DNA of 64,000 bases from Psettodes erumei (lineage: Eukaryota > Chordata > Actinopteri > Pleuronectiformes > Psettodidae). The notes beneath the pieces are model-generated. The model saw only the letters and a list, made by a program, of their open reading frames with translations, had not been told where the DNA came from and did no database searches. The DNA is taken from contig JAFBJZ010000837.1 of assembly GCA_016785225.1 (NCBI GenBank), forward strand, positions 248,001 through 312,000, read 5' to 3'. A program made the translations under genes and the position numbers. Positions 35,004-47,734 of this stretch are shown one piece after another (positions within the stretch are counted from its first letter, which is position 1; the number at the start of each line of letters is the position of its first letter).

Positions 35004-37680
35004 TGCTATTACTGGTCTTGGTGACTCAAACCATAATTCATTTTTTGTTATTTAGGTCAATATTTGAATACTGGCTTACTTTTGATAGTGTTGTTTCTAT
35101 CTTTGACATTTTATTTTTGTCACTAAATACTACAACTACCAACCGACTATTGACCTGAAGTCAAAGTACTCTGAAGGACAGATGGTGATCCTTCTTTTGC
35201 TACTATAATGATATTCTGTTTCTGTTCACATATGTCCTTTTTTAAGGTTCATGCATTGTTACTCTGTATGGGTCAACTTGCCAAAAGTTATTATAGTTCT
35301 GGCTGCCACATTAACTTCAAGTATCCCATTTGTCCTGCCAACTGTGTGTAACTCCCCTGTTTGTGCTCCTGTAAGCTCAATTTAAAAATAAAAGAGTAAT
35401 ATTCCACTGAACTCAGAGAGTGAATATTATGAGAGGCTACTAATGGTAGCACTTGATTTGATAGAATCGTTGGCAATCTAAATGGATTTCAACTCTTAAA
35501 AAGTAATTGTTCTGATTAAGTTTTACCATTATTATTGTTAGAGTGAAATTATGTTCACTTGATTAGGCCTTCAGCCTTACACAGGACTAAACTCAATACT
35601 TGGCCACTCCAAAGTTCCACATAGGCATAATGATGGCAATTTTAACATGTTAACTGCATTTTTACGATCTCTCCTATGTAAAATCATAGACATTTGGCCA
35701 AAAGACGTATGAGCTGATAAATGCAGGTGAGAGGCTTGTAGCACTGTTGTTGCCATGGTGGTTGCCATGGTTCTGGACAGAGACTGTTATGAAAAATATA
35801 TATATTTTTTTATTCAAACCATTTTACAAGCCTCCAGCTAATTCATTAACGGGCCTTCTCCTCAGCTGAAATAAAAGGTATTTTCCCTTCCAACAGCAGA
35901 AGTGTATTTACATTCAGTGATACTCACCAAAAAGCATTGTGGGTATGTTTGAAAATCAACAAACAAATGAATGAATGAATGAAGCACATGATGAAAACTG
36001 ATGACTGAATCCTGTATTGTTTGCATCCAAGTTTACTAGCAAACAATTTTCTGTTTTCTTCTTTGCTGGTTGCTGGCTGCATATGTGCATGTAATGACAC
36101 ATTACTGCCACCAAAGGATCAGATGAATAGTTATACATCATGGACCGGAAGGTGTCACCCAAATATATATTATTATAAATATTGTTTGTCAAAACAAGCG
36201 CTGCTAGTGCTGCATAAGCCGATGTTGCAACATCTGCTTTATGGAAAAAGTACATTTTAAAAAAGAAAGCCAATAGTATTTCATACTAATGAATTAACAT
36301 ACATGCTATGCGTTTAACCTTTAATTGTGTTTACACAGATCCGTATTGGAGGCAGTCCAGCCACTGATGTGGAACCAACAGCTGCCTCTACTGGTCTCCC
36401 ACTTCAGGCTGTGTTGGGGGCTAATGCTGCAGCACTACTAATATATTCACATAGATTGCAAAGAGCCAGCATAACACAACAATGGTGTGTACAGTATAGA
36501 TGACTGACTCCTGGGATGGATCCAGCACAGCTTCCAGTTGTGCCTCATCATCACCCCCCCCCACATACCCTCCATTCCTTACACATGAAATATTGTCATT
36601 ATGCATTCCTTAGTACAACTGACTTCCTTCTACAAACTCAAAGCTTAGCCTAAAATTTGTCTAAGGGTTTGCCACTGACTCCCATTTCCGATCCTTTCTT
36701 CACATCTAAGGTAATTTAACTTCTAAACACATTTTCTTGGTGCAATCTGACATTTGTGATGGGCCAATGTTCAAACTGATAGGTGAGGGTCTTTAAAATA
36801 GGGAATACTGTGGACCGAGAGGGAGGTCTGGTCTGTTTCTGCATGCATGCTCATATTGGCTTCCATGTTTTTTTCCTTGAGTCTTGCATAGTGGCCCAGA
36901 GACCTTGTAGCCCACTATCCTTTTATGCATGGCTCCTGGACTAGTGAATGTGTCTCTGTGTTGCCCGTCCCCCTGCTGAGAGATTCCAGAGGCTTCTCTC
37001 TTGGCCTCTAAGGGCACCTGGGTCACTCGTTTGTCATCATGACCTTTGACCCCTGTAGGCCAGTGTGCCGGGAGGAATGTCGGAGATGTTTACCTTCACT
37101 GAGACTGATGGTGTCCAGGTGGCTCTTTCTCTTGCCTTTTTTTGGTCTTGTGTTTTTTTTCCTGAACCAGGCATCTTGAGAGTCCACCTCTCAGGCCACA
37201 GCCTGGTGAATAATGCAGAGATTGAGCGAGAGGATGGCCCATCATGCTGCAGGTATACTAATATTATTTGTGTTCACAGTAGATAACACCTGGTTTTGGC
37301 ACTTTTGTCGACAGACTCACATTTGTGTTAGAAAGTATCTGGATTGTCTTGACTGGAAAGTAATTGGAAAGAGAGCTATTGATTGGCCCTGTGTCTGGGT
37401 CCAGTCAGAGAACACACTTATCCAAAGCTCCACTTCCCAGAGTTTGTTAGCCATCAGACAGCTGAGCAGCAGGGCTAGACATTCAGTAATAGGTAATGGA
37501 CCCCCACTTTCAGCTCCCCCCACCCTCCACTTAAACTTGGTGCCATCTATCACTCTCGAACTGGACCTTCCCAGTGGCTCCTTGCTGGGTCCTCATCTAC
37601 TGGAAACTCTTGGAAAGTTTCCTGTCCTCCCCTGCCCCCAGCCCCCTCAGCCCCTCTAAAGAGCCCATTAAACAGTATTG
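35004..37680. other. Intergenic sequence, no gene seen
   Basis: Mostly AT-rich, unique-looking sequence with short motif-free open frames. Nothing splice-bounded or conserved was recognised. Confidence 0.5.
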
Positions 37681-37850
37681 TAATGCAAACAGTGAGTCGG
37701 AAGAGAGAGAGGGCCAGGTGTCGGGTGCGGAGGGGATGAGCGTCTAATGTAGCCATTATGAGTGGCGGGGAGGGTGGGTGGATTATCATAAAAGCATCTC
37801 CCCGCCCTCTAATGTGGACATGTCTGATCAATACCAGACACCAGGGAGGG
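37681..37850. promoter_or_regulatory. Candidate conserved non-coding block
   Basis: Complex, GC-richer sequence with two CTCTAATGT/GTCTAATGT motifs (about 37741 and 37807), ATTATGAG and ATTATCATAAAA cores, and no open frame or repeat signature. The arrangement resembles a vertebrate enhancer core, but conservation was not tested. Confidence 0.2.
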
Positions 37851-38919
37851 GATGGAGGGATGGACAGATCAAGGATAAAAGGAAAGCAAGCAGCTTTATT
37901 AATCTAACTACCAGCTGAATGCTCTGTCGCCACACCACAGGATAGTAACGATGGGCACAGAGGTTCCACAATCTGAGAAGTGGTGGGAATGACACTTTAC
38001 TTTAGTTATCTGAGGTAATATGTGATACATGTGCATTTATCAACATGACCACTCAATTTCCAACCAATGAAAAATGGTTGAAACCACTGTCACAGTGATA
38101 ATGGTAATATGTTATAGGTTAAATATATTGTGTGTTTGTTTTTGGTCAATAGAAACAAAAGACAGTTTAGTTTGTTTGTCATCAAATTTTCATCAGTTAT
38201 CATGGTTACAGAATTGGTTCTGTTCTAGTTTAGCTAAAAATACATTGTTTATCTGTCCTCATGCAGATCAATTGTAATGGCTCCCTTTTGATTAAACCAG
38301 TCTCATTCCCAAAGTCGGGCCTTTTCTAATACAACTAGACAGGAACAAATTATATACACAAATACTATGCCAACACAACCAGCTAATCTTTTTATAATTG
38401 ATGGCATGTTGGATGTCGGTTTCCACGGTGTGCTGCCACTTCCTGTTTATCTTTATTTAATTAAATTTATTCTATAAGTAGGTTTATATTTTCTACATGA
38501 TATTATGATAAAGTAACCATAATGTTAGACGTACTGTCACTGAATGCCAAACCCTGCTTATTTGTGCAGCTAAATCAGCTTGTGAAGAGATCAAGAATAA
38601 TGTTTTACCGAACAAAATCATCTAAGCTTGCAAATATATTGTGTGTTATAAACAACTTATTCAAGGGTTTAGAAGTGGCTGTTAAAAGATAAATTTCCAC
38701 GGCCAAAGTACTTTTTATAGAAGTAACAAACTGTTTACATCAGTACTGATTTCAACAATGAATTGACTAGACACCTAACCAATAATAATTACGCTAGTTC
38801 CCTCTCTTTTCATTAAAAAAGACACCAAACATGAGAACAATTGGTTGGATAAATCAAGCGACATGAGGACACCACCCTGTGATGACCTTTTTCTGACATT
38901 TTTATGACAAAATCATAGG
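37851..38919. other. Intergenic sequence, nothing recognised
   Basis: AT-rich, no repeats with visible partners and no coding signature. Confidence 0.5.
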
Positions 38920-39103
38920 CTCAGTTATTCAGTTTTCTACAGTCATTGCCCAAGTATTCATCTTCTTTTATATGAATATTTATGACATCCTGTCGTTCAT
39001 GTCTAAAGTGATGTCTCAGTTATTCAGTTTTCTACAGTCATTGCCCAAGTATTCATCTTCTTTTATATGAATGTTTATGACATCATGTGGTTCATGTCTA
39101 AAG
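38920..39103 (+). repeat. 95-bp tandem duplication
   Basis: Positions 38920-39014 are repeated directly at 39015-39103 with three substitutions over 89 aligned bases. It has only two copies and no simple-sequence character, so it is a single fairly recent duplication. Confidence 0.92.
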
Positions 39104-39138
39104 CCTCATGAGCACCATCTGAAATTAAGTATTACTTG

Positions 39139-39181
<43 letters not shown>

Positions 39182-41884
39182 ATGTAAAGGAGGTGCTTAG
39201 CTCTTTTTGTTCCTGCTAATGCCTTTACCTGCAGGTGTGTCCTTTGGAAGGATGTCCTCACACCATTTCAGTGGCAGTCTGAACAGACAGGCAGTTCCCA
39301 TCAGTTGTCCTTATATTGGTCAGATATCTTTCCAGAACAACCACCCTGACCTGCGACCCCCCTTCCTTCAGACCCCAAAACTTAGAAGAGCCATGTTGGA
39401 GAATGTACTCATCAACAGGGGACTTTACATGTGTTTCTCACAACTGTGTGGAAACTAACAATCGGTAGTGACTTGCGTGTTAATGGCTACATATAAAGTA
39501 AGTTTGAAAGATAGCTGCCAGTTTTAGTTGAAGTGGGAATGCAGTGTGTAATAGAGTTGGTTTCTGTTGGTTGTTGTACAGTAATAGGTTAGAAGTATTT
39601 CCCGCTGAACTTTCCACAAAAGATCAATCCCAGGCTGAGTTTTACCTGTCTGCATTGCAGCACTCATTCTCACTGCAACTTCCACTGTGATTGTGTTAAC
39701 TGGGGTTTATCGTTATCAGGCATGATACATATGCAAAGCGAGAGTGATAGACAAGCATTATTAATAGGCTAGTTTTCAGCACTTGTCTCTAAACTGGTTC
39801 TAACAACAACAACAACAAAAGTGTAATGTTGACTTGCATGTACACAAGTCAATGTGAATGTTCCTGTACTTGACTCCTTTTGTTTTGCTGCACTCTTTGT
39901 CCAAGGTCAGGGTCAGGAAGGCAGTTTCACATCATCTTTGTCACTTTCTGTCATTCAGGCATGTTCCAGTGCATTATCATTTTTTCTTACCTTGTGTCAC
40001 AAAAAAACGTGTTAACAACTGCTTCCTGTCAACAACAAGTCTAAACAGTCCCAGTTTGTCTTCATAGTCACGAAAATGAATCTACTGATTTCATGTACAT
40101 GGGAAAGAATTTGCCTTTTGTGATGACAGTCCACATAATGTTCAAACTAATATATTGCAACTGGAAATGCACAATTTGCACGAAGTGCTGCATTCGCTAA
40201 CAGGCTCAAGGAGAGTTTGGGTGGATGGTGGATGGACTCTGAGACAGGTGTACATCCAGAATACCTTTCTGTGGTTTAGGCAACAAAAACACAATATTGC
40301 TGTATTAAACCAGGATCTTTCATTATCTAGAAGTGATCTATAAGTGCTGTATGAGTCTAAAGGGAGCAATCAAAATGTTTAATAATAGTCACTAAAACTC
40401 CATTTTACCGTCACAAAAACAGGATCAATACATTATAATTCATGACAAATTCACAAACTGCCGGTTGCCAATTGCAATACATTCATTTAAAGGCCATGCT
40501 GACTGTCATGAAAAAATATTCATTTGTGTGTAGACTAAATTCATATTTTAAGTTTTGTCACCATAAAGACAAATAAGCATGATATTGGTGAGCTTTTTGA
40601 GCTGAATAAAGTGAATAATGATGACTGCTCTGGGGATTCCAAGTAAACCAGTCTATGAACCTCTGTCACTGTTATAACACAACAGCGGTTCACTCTCATA
40701 TCAAATTTATTAATGCTTTTACAAATGCTGCTCCAAACAAAGAGAACCCTCTGATGTATGTGGAGCTATGTTTCATGTGTTAATCACTAGAAGAACAAGA
40801 TATTGTATGATAGCCACCAAGTCTGCAGAGACACAAAGTAAAGCGCCACCTACAGGAACAATATCCACCGAGGATGACACAACGCTGGACACAATGGGTG
40901 CAGAAACATCTCAGCAATGAGTCAGACCACAAAAGAGAGAGAAAAAAAAGAAATGTCCTTGTGGACCATTTGCCATGGGTTTTCTGAGCTTGGTACCATC
41001 ACTAGCTCACATTTACTTTTTTGCCCTCTACACTCTGCTCAGTAACTAAAGAGGGAAGAATATATTCATAGTAAGTACTACTATCCTATGGTCTTCTGTT
41101 AACATTTGAAGTGCACTCAGTGGCTAACTCTGCTTTCACTAATGCTGTTTTATATAAAGCCAATTTGTAAAGCCCTGCACCTCCCACACACATGAACAGT
41201 CCTGACCTCCCCTGTCACTGAATGCTGAAAGTGCTCTTCTCATTTTTTTCTTATTACATCGTTTTCCATCTCCACAAATAATCATATACACACTGTGGCA
41301 TGACTGCATCACATACTGCATATCCACACAGGCAAGAGTAAACGAATGAGTCATACAATGTTAGATTGCACAGTTTTGGTTTTTAGGCTACTTCATCACA
41401 CACTTTGATTTGCTCAGATCCTGTCAGTTGAAAGCAGCTATCTGGGCTGTCCTGCTTACTATGTGATTTGCAGTGCAGTCTCTGCATTGAATAATGACAA
41501 TGGATGACAGGTAAACTTCAGGCCATTTGGCGTGTTAACCAGAGCCTGGTACGGACAGTTTGCAGGGAGTTGGGAGGTAATTGCTCTCCTTCTGACCGTT
41601 TTTTACTGATATGGTGAGGAAAGGCAGGCCACTTTGACAAACTTACCCATACACACAAAAAACCACAAAGACAAAAACAAACAAACAAAGAAGGAAAAAA
41701 CTGCTTCCCTTGTACTATGGTAATGTCGTAGCAGGTTTTGCACAATGTGCAAACTAAGGCTAAACTTAAAAATAGATCACGACTCTAGATGTTGATATCA
41801 ATAAGATGTACTAATATGCAAATACAAAAAATGGCATCACCCTCACAGAATCACAATAGAGAACAACTTGTGATGGGATCACAC
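39104..41884. other. Intergenic sequence with a long (TG)n tract
   Basis: A (TG)n tract lies at 39143-39178. The rest has no recognised gene. Open frames near 39207-39458 and 39858-40067 show no family motif. Confidence 0.5.
39143..39178 (+). repeat. (TG)n microsatellite
   Basis: About 18 uninterrupted TG units ending in GCGTATG. Confidence 0.92.
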
Positions 41885-42070
41885 CAGTACTCATTGGTCA
41901 TCAATCATTGCTTCATTATTACATGAGTTCACAGTAGTTATCACTACATTATTATATGGGTATTCATTATTCATTACTAAAATATTACATAAATATTCAA
42001 TAGTCATTAATAAATCATAACACAAGTACTCAGTAGTCATTACTACATACTTATATGAGTTATATGAGTT
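41885..42070 (+). repeat. 33-bp AT-rich minisatellite, about five copies
   Basis: Four successive 33-bp units start at 41918, 41951, 41984 and 42017 with an ATTACATGAGT-like start and CAGTAGTCATTACTA core. A degenerate unit lies before them (about 41885-41917) and a partial, duplicated TATATGAGTT after. Units differ at several positions, so the array is old. Confidence 0.8.
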
Positions 42071-43692
42071 GATTCATTATCAAAACAGTAGCTGGTGGCT
42101 GGTCAACTATCACCCGATGCAGGTTTATTATAATTATTCATTTCACATGTTGATTTTTATTTTTTATGTGTACAGCAGTGGCTTGGTATAGGTGTTTAAA
42201 AAGACATAATTTTGTATTGATAGATCCACAGTTAATAATCAATCAAGCTTTTAATTAATGAATACTTGAAAAATGAATACTTTTGACAGTCTAAAAAACA
42301 GTTAAGTCAGCTAAATTTTTGGTTCAAGCTTATCTGATGTAAAGACTGACTGTTTTTCTTCTTTTCTTTGCATAACTGAATATTTTGAAGTTTTAAACTG
42401 TTCATTGGACATAACAATGCAATTAATCATCATCCTGGGCTCAGAGAAGTTGTGATGGCTGTTTCAAATTAATCTCACATTTAATAGAAGAAAGGATTTG
42501 TCAGTTATAAAGGAAACAATTGTCAGAATAATCAACATGATGATCATCAGGAAATTAATATGAGAAGGATTCACCTGTGATTTTATTTGTAGCAAAAACA
42601 TTTCAGTCACCATGCGAATGTAATACACACTAACATTGTCTCCGAGAAATTATATTTTAAACTGCAACAGCATACACACTTTGTAGGAAATTTAGGTTGG
42701 ATTATGTTTAGAGGCAAGATATTATGTGAATGAACAAAGTACTACATTAGAGCAGAGGTTGTGCTAGGACATGGTTGGAGTGGTTGGTGGGACAGGGCAT
42801 TCAGAGGCCTTTTTTTGTAGTTAAGGTTATTGCTGTGTGATGTGAGAGACTAAATGGAACCAAAAAAAGATGAATCATGCTATGGTCACCACAAATGCAC
42901 ATTGTCCTGCAAGATCAGACCTTTTGGTTGAAAATACTTTCTGAACAAGTATTTGTCACTTGCCAAATGGGTAAATTGACAACATACCCTCATTAAGGTT
43001 TACAGGAAAGATAATCCAATCACAATTACTTTTCCTACAAAATGTATTGCTGATGAGGCAGGGTAGAGGTGACATAACTAATAATAAGGAAGGCCCTTAT
43101 GTTTTATTAAACAGATAATGACAAATTGCAAATGTGCGCACTAGCTGTAGCTGTACCCAGATTCATCAAATAAAAAGTGTGAAAGAGTGTGTAATGCTCT
43201 CCCAAAGCTGCTCATCTACTCTAATACTCAAGCTCCTGCTCTTCCCTGCAGGAAGGCTAATGACAGACATGTAAGTAGGCAGCGTGACCTGTTCTGCTGG
43301 AGTTTATTTGCTGGGGGCACAAATACGTCTGCAGTTCTCCAGCCCAGGGAGCAGCAATCTGACAAGCAGTGCAGACCTAATCCAGGCCAGGTCTGGGGCA
43401 GTGTTTGGTATGCATCCCTTAGGTCTGGAATAAATACAAGGCCGGTAAGCAGATCTGCTTGCCTGGACAACTGCAGGAGAGTGTAGGGCTTTCTAAAGTT
43501 GCATTACATGCCTTGACGGGATGTCTCTTATCCATATATGTAACCTCATAACATTTCAAGCCTTTCACAAATAAGAGCAGCTTTGATCTCCCGTGGAAAG
43601 TAATGCAGTTTTAATGTCCAACTTCAAGGGCTATTAACTGTATTTTTATCAGTTAGCAAGGCTGCTTGGCAAATTTCTGAATGTCAAGTCAG
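42071..43692. other. Intergenic sequence, no gene seen
   Basis: No coding signature. The stretch 43180-43500 is more GC-rich and complex than its surroundings and carries a 99-codon open frame without recognisable motifs. Confidence 0.5.
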
Positions 43693-43875
43693 GGGGTGTT
43701 GCTAGCCTAGAGGTTAGAGAAGCAGCTTCGTGATTGGAGGGTTGTCAGGTTGAGTTCCTCACTGGGAGAATGTGGGTGGGGAAAGTGGATGAGTAACACT
43801 TTTTCCTCCCTACAGCATTTCAGTTGAGTTGAGTTACCTTTGAGCAAGACATCAAACCCCTCAGCTGCTTTAGAA
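43693..43875 (+). mobile_element. tRNA-derived SINE-like element
   Basis: The start contains a box A-like TAGCCTAGAGGTTAGAGAAG and, about 35 bp later, a box B-like GGTTGAGTTCC. Next comes GGGTGGGGAAAGTGGATGAG and a tail with TTTGAGCAAGACATCAAACC. This order (Pol III A/B boxes, then a conserved GAGCAAGGCACC-like body) is that of a common spiny-rayed fish SINE as I remember it. The copy is diverged, and an A-rich end (AGAAAGAAAG) follows. Confidence 0.65.
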
Positions 43876-46326
43876 AGAAAGAAGAAAAATCTGATTATAC
43901 ATAAATCTGTTGTAGAAATGTGGTGCTGTGAATTTCTGGGAAAACCAAAGTGGTCAGTTGATAATCTTGGAGTAAATTAAGGTTTAAAGTGCAAAAAAAT
44001 GGAAAGGAAAGTTTGTTTTGTACTTTCTGTTTAGTGAACCTTTAAAGTGTGTCTCCACCTGGTGGCATTCCCCCCTCTCCCACCCGCCCTCCCTTCCTCT
44101 CTCAAGATGCCACTGATAGAACAGGCCAGGTGTGCTTGTTTAAACTTGCTGTGTAATTTGTGGATTAGCAGATGCCTCTAATGGCTAAAATCATCAGAGC
44201 TTTCCTTCTCTCACAGAAGGAAAAGAAGGAAGACAAAATGGAAAGAAGTCATAAAAGCAGAAAAGTTAAAATACAAAAACAAAACATATTTGACAGATCT
44301 TGAAGGGGCAACTCAGCTCTCCTATATATGAACTTGCCATAAGAAATATTTTCTTTATATTGAGTGGCGGCCCCTTTTCACTCTATCAGTGTGTCAGTAG
44401 AGTCACTTCTTTAAAGGCTCTTCTCTAATCCCTTTGTTTCATGTTGCTGTTATTGATTGGCAGAAGAATAAGTGAATACTATTATAATAATCACTCAATC
44501 TTTTAAGTTGTTCCTCACACAAACATGAAAATATTTTGGACTGCTGCTCACACATTTTGAGGATCAAGAGACAAAATACTTCAGAAATCCACAGTGTGAA
44601 GGTTAAAAAAGACAATATCAACGCACTATTTTTCTCATCTTCACATGTCTGACTGCATGTGAGGTGAACTGTTGCCACCTCTATGTTCCATCCAGTGACC
44701 TGAACGTGGCAGAACTCTCTCTGTATTTTAATATTGATTATTGATACGCAGGAGAAAGAATGTCATGAGAAAAGGATCAGCTATTTTTAAATTTTCAGCA
44801 GAGATTTATATGAAGCTCTTCCGTGCCCACCAACATATGCCTCCTTTTTTTTTTTTTTTTTACCATGGGTGCTGTATTTGTTCCACAACATGTACTTAGC
44901 TGTTAAACAAGGACTGTACATTGTTATTGCTGAGTTTCAAAAAACAATATTTGAAAAGTATTTTATGGATACCTGAGGGAATTTTTACTCATAGTCCATT
45001 TGTTGTTGTCTCCTTGTTTCGGATTCTTTTCACACAGAGAAAAATCCAGACGAACCAAAAATGCATCACTATAAACCATGTGAGAATGCCCCCCCCCCCA
45101 GCAGAAGAAGGTCCTGTGGTCGGGAACAATACAGATTTCTGCAAGACAAACATTGCGAATTTAACATTGAGCTGCTACTACCAGTACACAAGCTGTGGAC
45201 AGTTTGTGTGCTCCACTGCATCCCAGGATGCGAAGCACACCTGGCTACAGGAGCTGTTCAGCTGAAAAAAGGAGAGTACACCTGGTAGTTGGGTCAGATC
45301 ATGTTCTCACCACTAAAGAACCACTCCAGAGTTCATCTGGGACAAGACCATCCCCTGTAAAGGGTCTTGGTGCAGTTGTTTTGGCCTGTAAATGAGTGTT
45401 GATCTGTTGATCTGTTGTTCTGTGTTGACATCTGCCCAAATGATTTGCATCAAGTATTCTAAAAAATACATTTTTGCCTAGCAAAAATAAAAGAAGCTCT
45501 GAATCACTCTTGCAGCACAAAAAATCTGTCGAGATAAATTAGTCTAAAATTAGTCTAAAAGTCTACAATGAGTCTAAAAACTTTTAATTTCAATTTTATT
45601 TTTAATACAATTTTTATACAATTTTACAGTATTCAGTACCTAAAAGTGTTTTCATAAAGATAACACAAATTTTGTCATGTGTGAAGTCCACCTTTTTCAG
45701 CAGAACACTCAGACACTGACACATTCCTGATGGCACAAGGCATAACTTGTTATGGAAGCTGTTCACAGGATTGTGTTAAGGTGAATCCAGACACACACAC
45801 TGAACTGTGTGCACCAAGAGTGGCAGTGTTGATTTAGGGCATTACTAAGACGAAGCGAGGGGGGGTCTCCCCTGACTGCATTAGGAGAGCCTCCAGCCTT
45901 TGTGATTCCTTTTGATCAAATCTCTGTGAAAGATGAGTGTCATGCCCTCTTCCAGCCAGCTGTGAGGGGACTGCCCTGTGACTTTGAGGGGGTAGACATC
46001 TGTGTGTGTATGTGTGTGTGTGTGTGTGTCTGTGTGTGTGCGTTTCTGCGTGTGTGAAAGAACATGCACACCTCTATGTGTGCATCATAGTATGTGTGTG
46101 TTGCGTGCACAGGCAAGAGAGGGAGCAGGCAGCTCCTGAGGTGAGAATGCCGAGTGGGAGGATCTCATTCCAATCCCCTGTGCCCAGTTTCAACACACAC
46201 ACACACACTCAACATCTTGAGTAGTTTAGAGCCAGTCCACGACAACATTAGAGGAGAGAAAGCAGAGGAGGTGTGTGTGCGTGTGTGTAAGTGAGAGTAA
46301 AAGCACAGTGACTTCTCTTTTTTGCA
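43876..46326. other. Upstream flank of bnc1 with T- and TG-tracts
   Basis: Contains a poly(T) run (44844-44861), a C-run near 45091, and an interrupted TG tract (46000-46042). No conserved exon was recognised. Open frames near 44921-45395 have no domain. Confidence 0.5.
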
Positions 46327-46538
46327 GAGTGAGTGTTGGTGGCTCAGTGTGTCTGTGTGTCTGAGAGGAGGGAGGAAGAGCACATGTGTGTCCATGTTGT
46401 TGAAGGAGACACTGCTGCTGTGATGGCTCTTTTGCATTAGTACTTGTGCGTACAGGAGAGTTGGAGGCAGTTGTTTTTTGTGACTCACAGGGAATGGCAA
46501 ACTTGACGGTATCCTTGGAAACATCTGACTGAATAATA
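46327..46538 (+). promoter_or_regulatory. bnc1: Inferred 5' UTR / 5' region of bnc1
   Basis: Sequence directly upstream of the bnc1 start codon. A splice-acceptor-like TTCTCTTTTTTGCAG ends at 46326, so this part may be the 3' portion of a leader exon whose first piece lies further upstream. Alternatively the first exon may simply start nearby. No TATA box or obvious CpG island was seen. An in-frame TGA at 46530-46532 closes the leader. The extent is a guess. Confidence 0.3.
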
Positions 46539-46547
46539 ATGGCTGAG
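46539..46547 (+). CDS. bnc1: bnc1 coding exon 1 (9 nt, Met-Ala-Glu)
   Basis: ATGGCTGAG is followed directly by a strong donor GTAAGA. A at -3 and G at +4 give a good translation context, and an in-frame TGA lies three codons upstream. Joining it in phase 0 to exon 2 (GCTATCTGC) gives Met-Ala-Glu-Ala-Ile, the start expected for basonuclin 1. Nothing else in the 8.5 kb before exon 2 was found that gives this start. Because the exon is so short, a chance match remains possible; transcript data would settle it. Confidence 0.78.
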
Positions 46548-47692
46548 GTAAGAAAGATGGCTTTTCACTGCTATCCTCTGTCTGCTCCTGCTCTTCTGTC
46601 TCACACACACACTCTGCCTGCACACATGATCAGGACATGCTGAACAAAGACAAACTGGATTGAGTTCATGTAGACTGGAATGACAGGCAGGAGGAGTTGA
46701 GACTTTTAGCTTGAGAGGTGTTGATTCGGAGGAAGAGAGATGTTTTTTATTTCATGTACATTTGTTATTTTGTGTGACCATGACACGAGTGGAAACATGC
46801 TGATATGGACTTTGGACAAAACTCAAGTATTGTATCAGAGTGTTATAGCAAATAATGTTTTCACAAACTTCTGAAAAAAAATTTTACAAAATCTTTTTTT
46901 TACTTTAGAAAAAGGGGCCAAAGTTCTCAAATATCAAATGTCCCTGAAACGTAAGCAGCTCTACAAGAACTTTGAACTAAGTAAAATGGTGTGGAATTGA
47001 CTGAACTTGAATTGAAATGAGTGACAGTCTGATCAAAGAATAAATTAATACTATAATTCAGAATCTTTGATGACTGATGGGTTTTGAAACTTGCTAATTT
47101 TCTGGGAAGTTTTCCAAACGTCCAAAAAACATCAATATTTTTGTCCCTTTGAGTCGCTCTCAAAAACTTCATATCCTTGAGTGAGTGATACAGAAGTGAA
47201 AATAAGAGTGTCTTTATCGTACCCAGTCAGTGTGGATTGTCATTCAGTGCCTTCCAGGAATCCATCAGAGACAAGTTCAACTAAACAATGACAGTAACAT
47301 TATGCATATGGTTCTCCTCTATTGCCTACTGTTGTGTTTTGTCCTCATCCCTGTGATTACCATTTCATTTATCAGTTTTACTTCACTGTACCATGTTCCG
47401 TTGTATTGTATCCTGAACACTTCAGCCTTTTCCCAAAGACAATAAGCTCCTGCGAAAAAATACTGGCATTTAAACCATTAAGAGAGGGAGAACCAGGACC
47501 CAGTTCTTACCTGGGCCTGTTCTCTGTCCATCTGTCTGTTAGCTCAGCCTCCTGCAGCCTCCTGGCCACTAGCAGTGGTGTATTGGAATGTAATTTAACA
47601 GCAGCCTAATGTTTTGTTGCTGCCATAATGTAACAATTAGCTAATTAGTCTGTGTGGTGGTGGTGTCTGCAGTGGCAAAACAATGTGGGTAC

Positions 47693-47734
<42 letters not shown>

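Noticed and set aside
43187..43486. 99-codon forward frame in GC-richer sequence
   Set aside because: No family motif, and an overlapping frame on the other strand is of similar length. Composition alone explains it.
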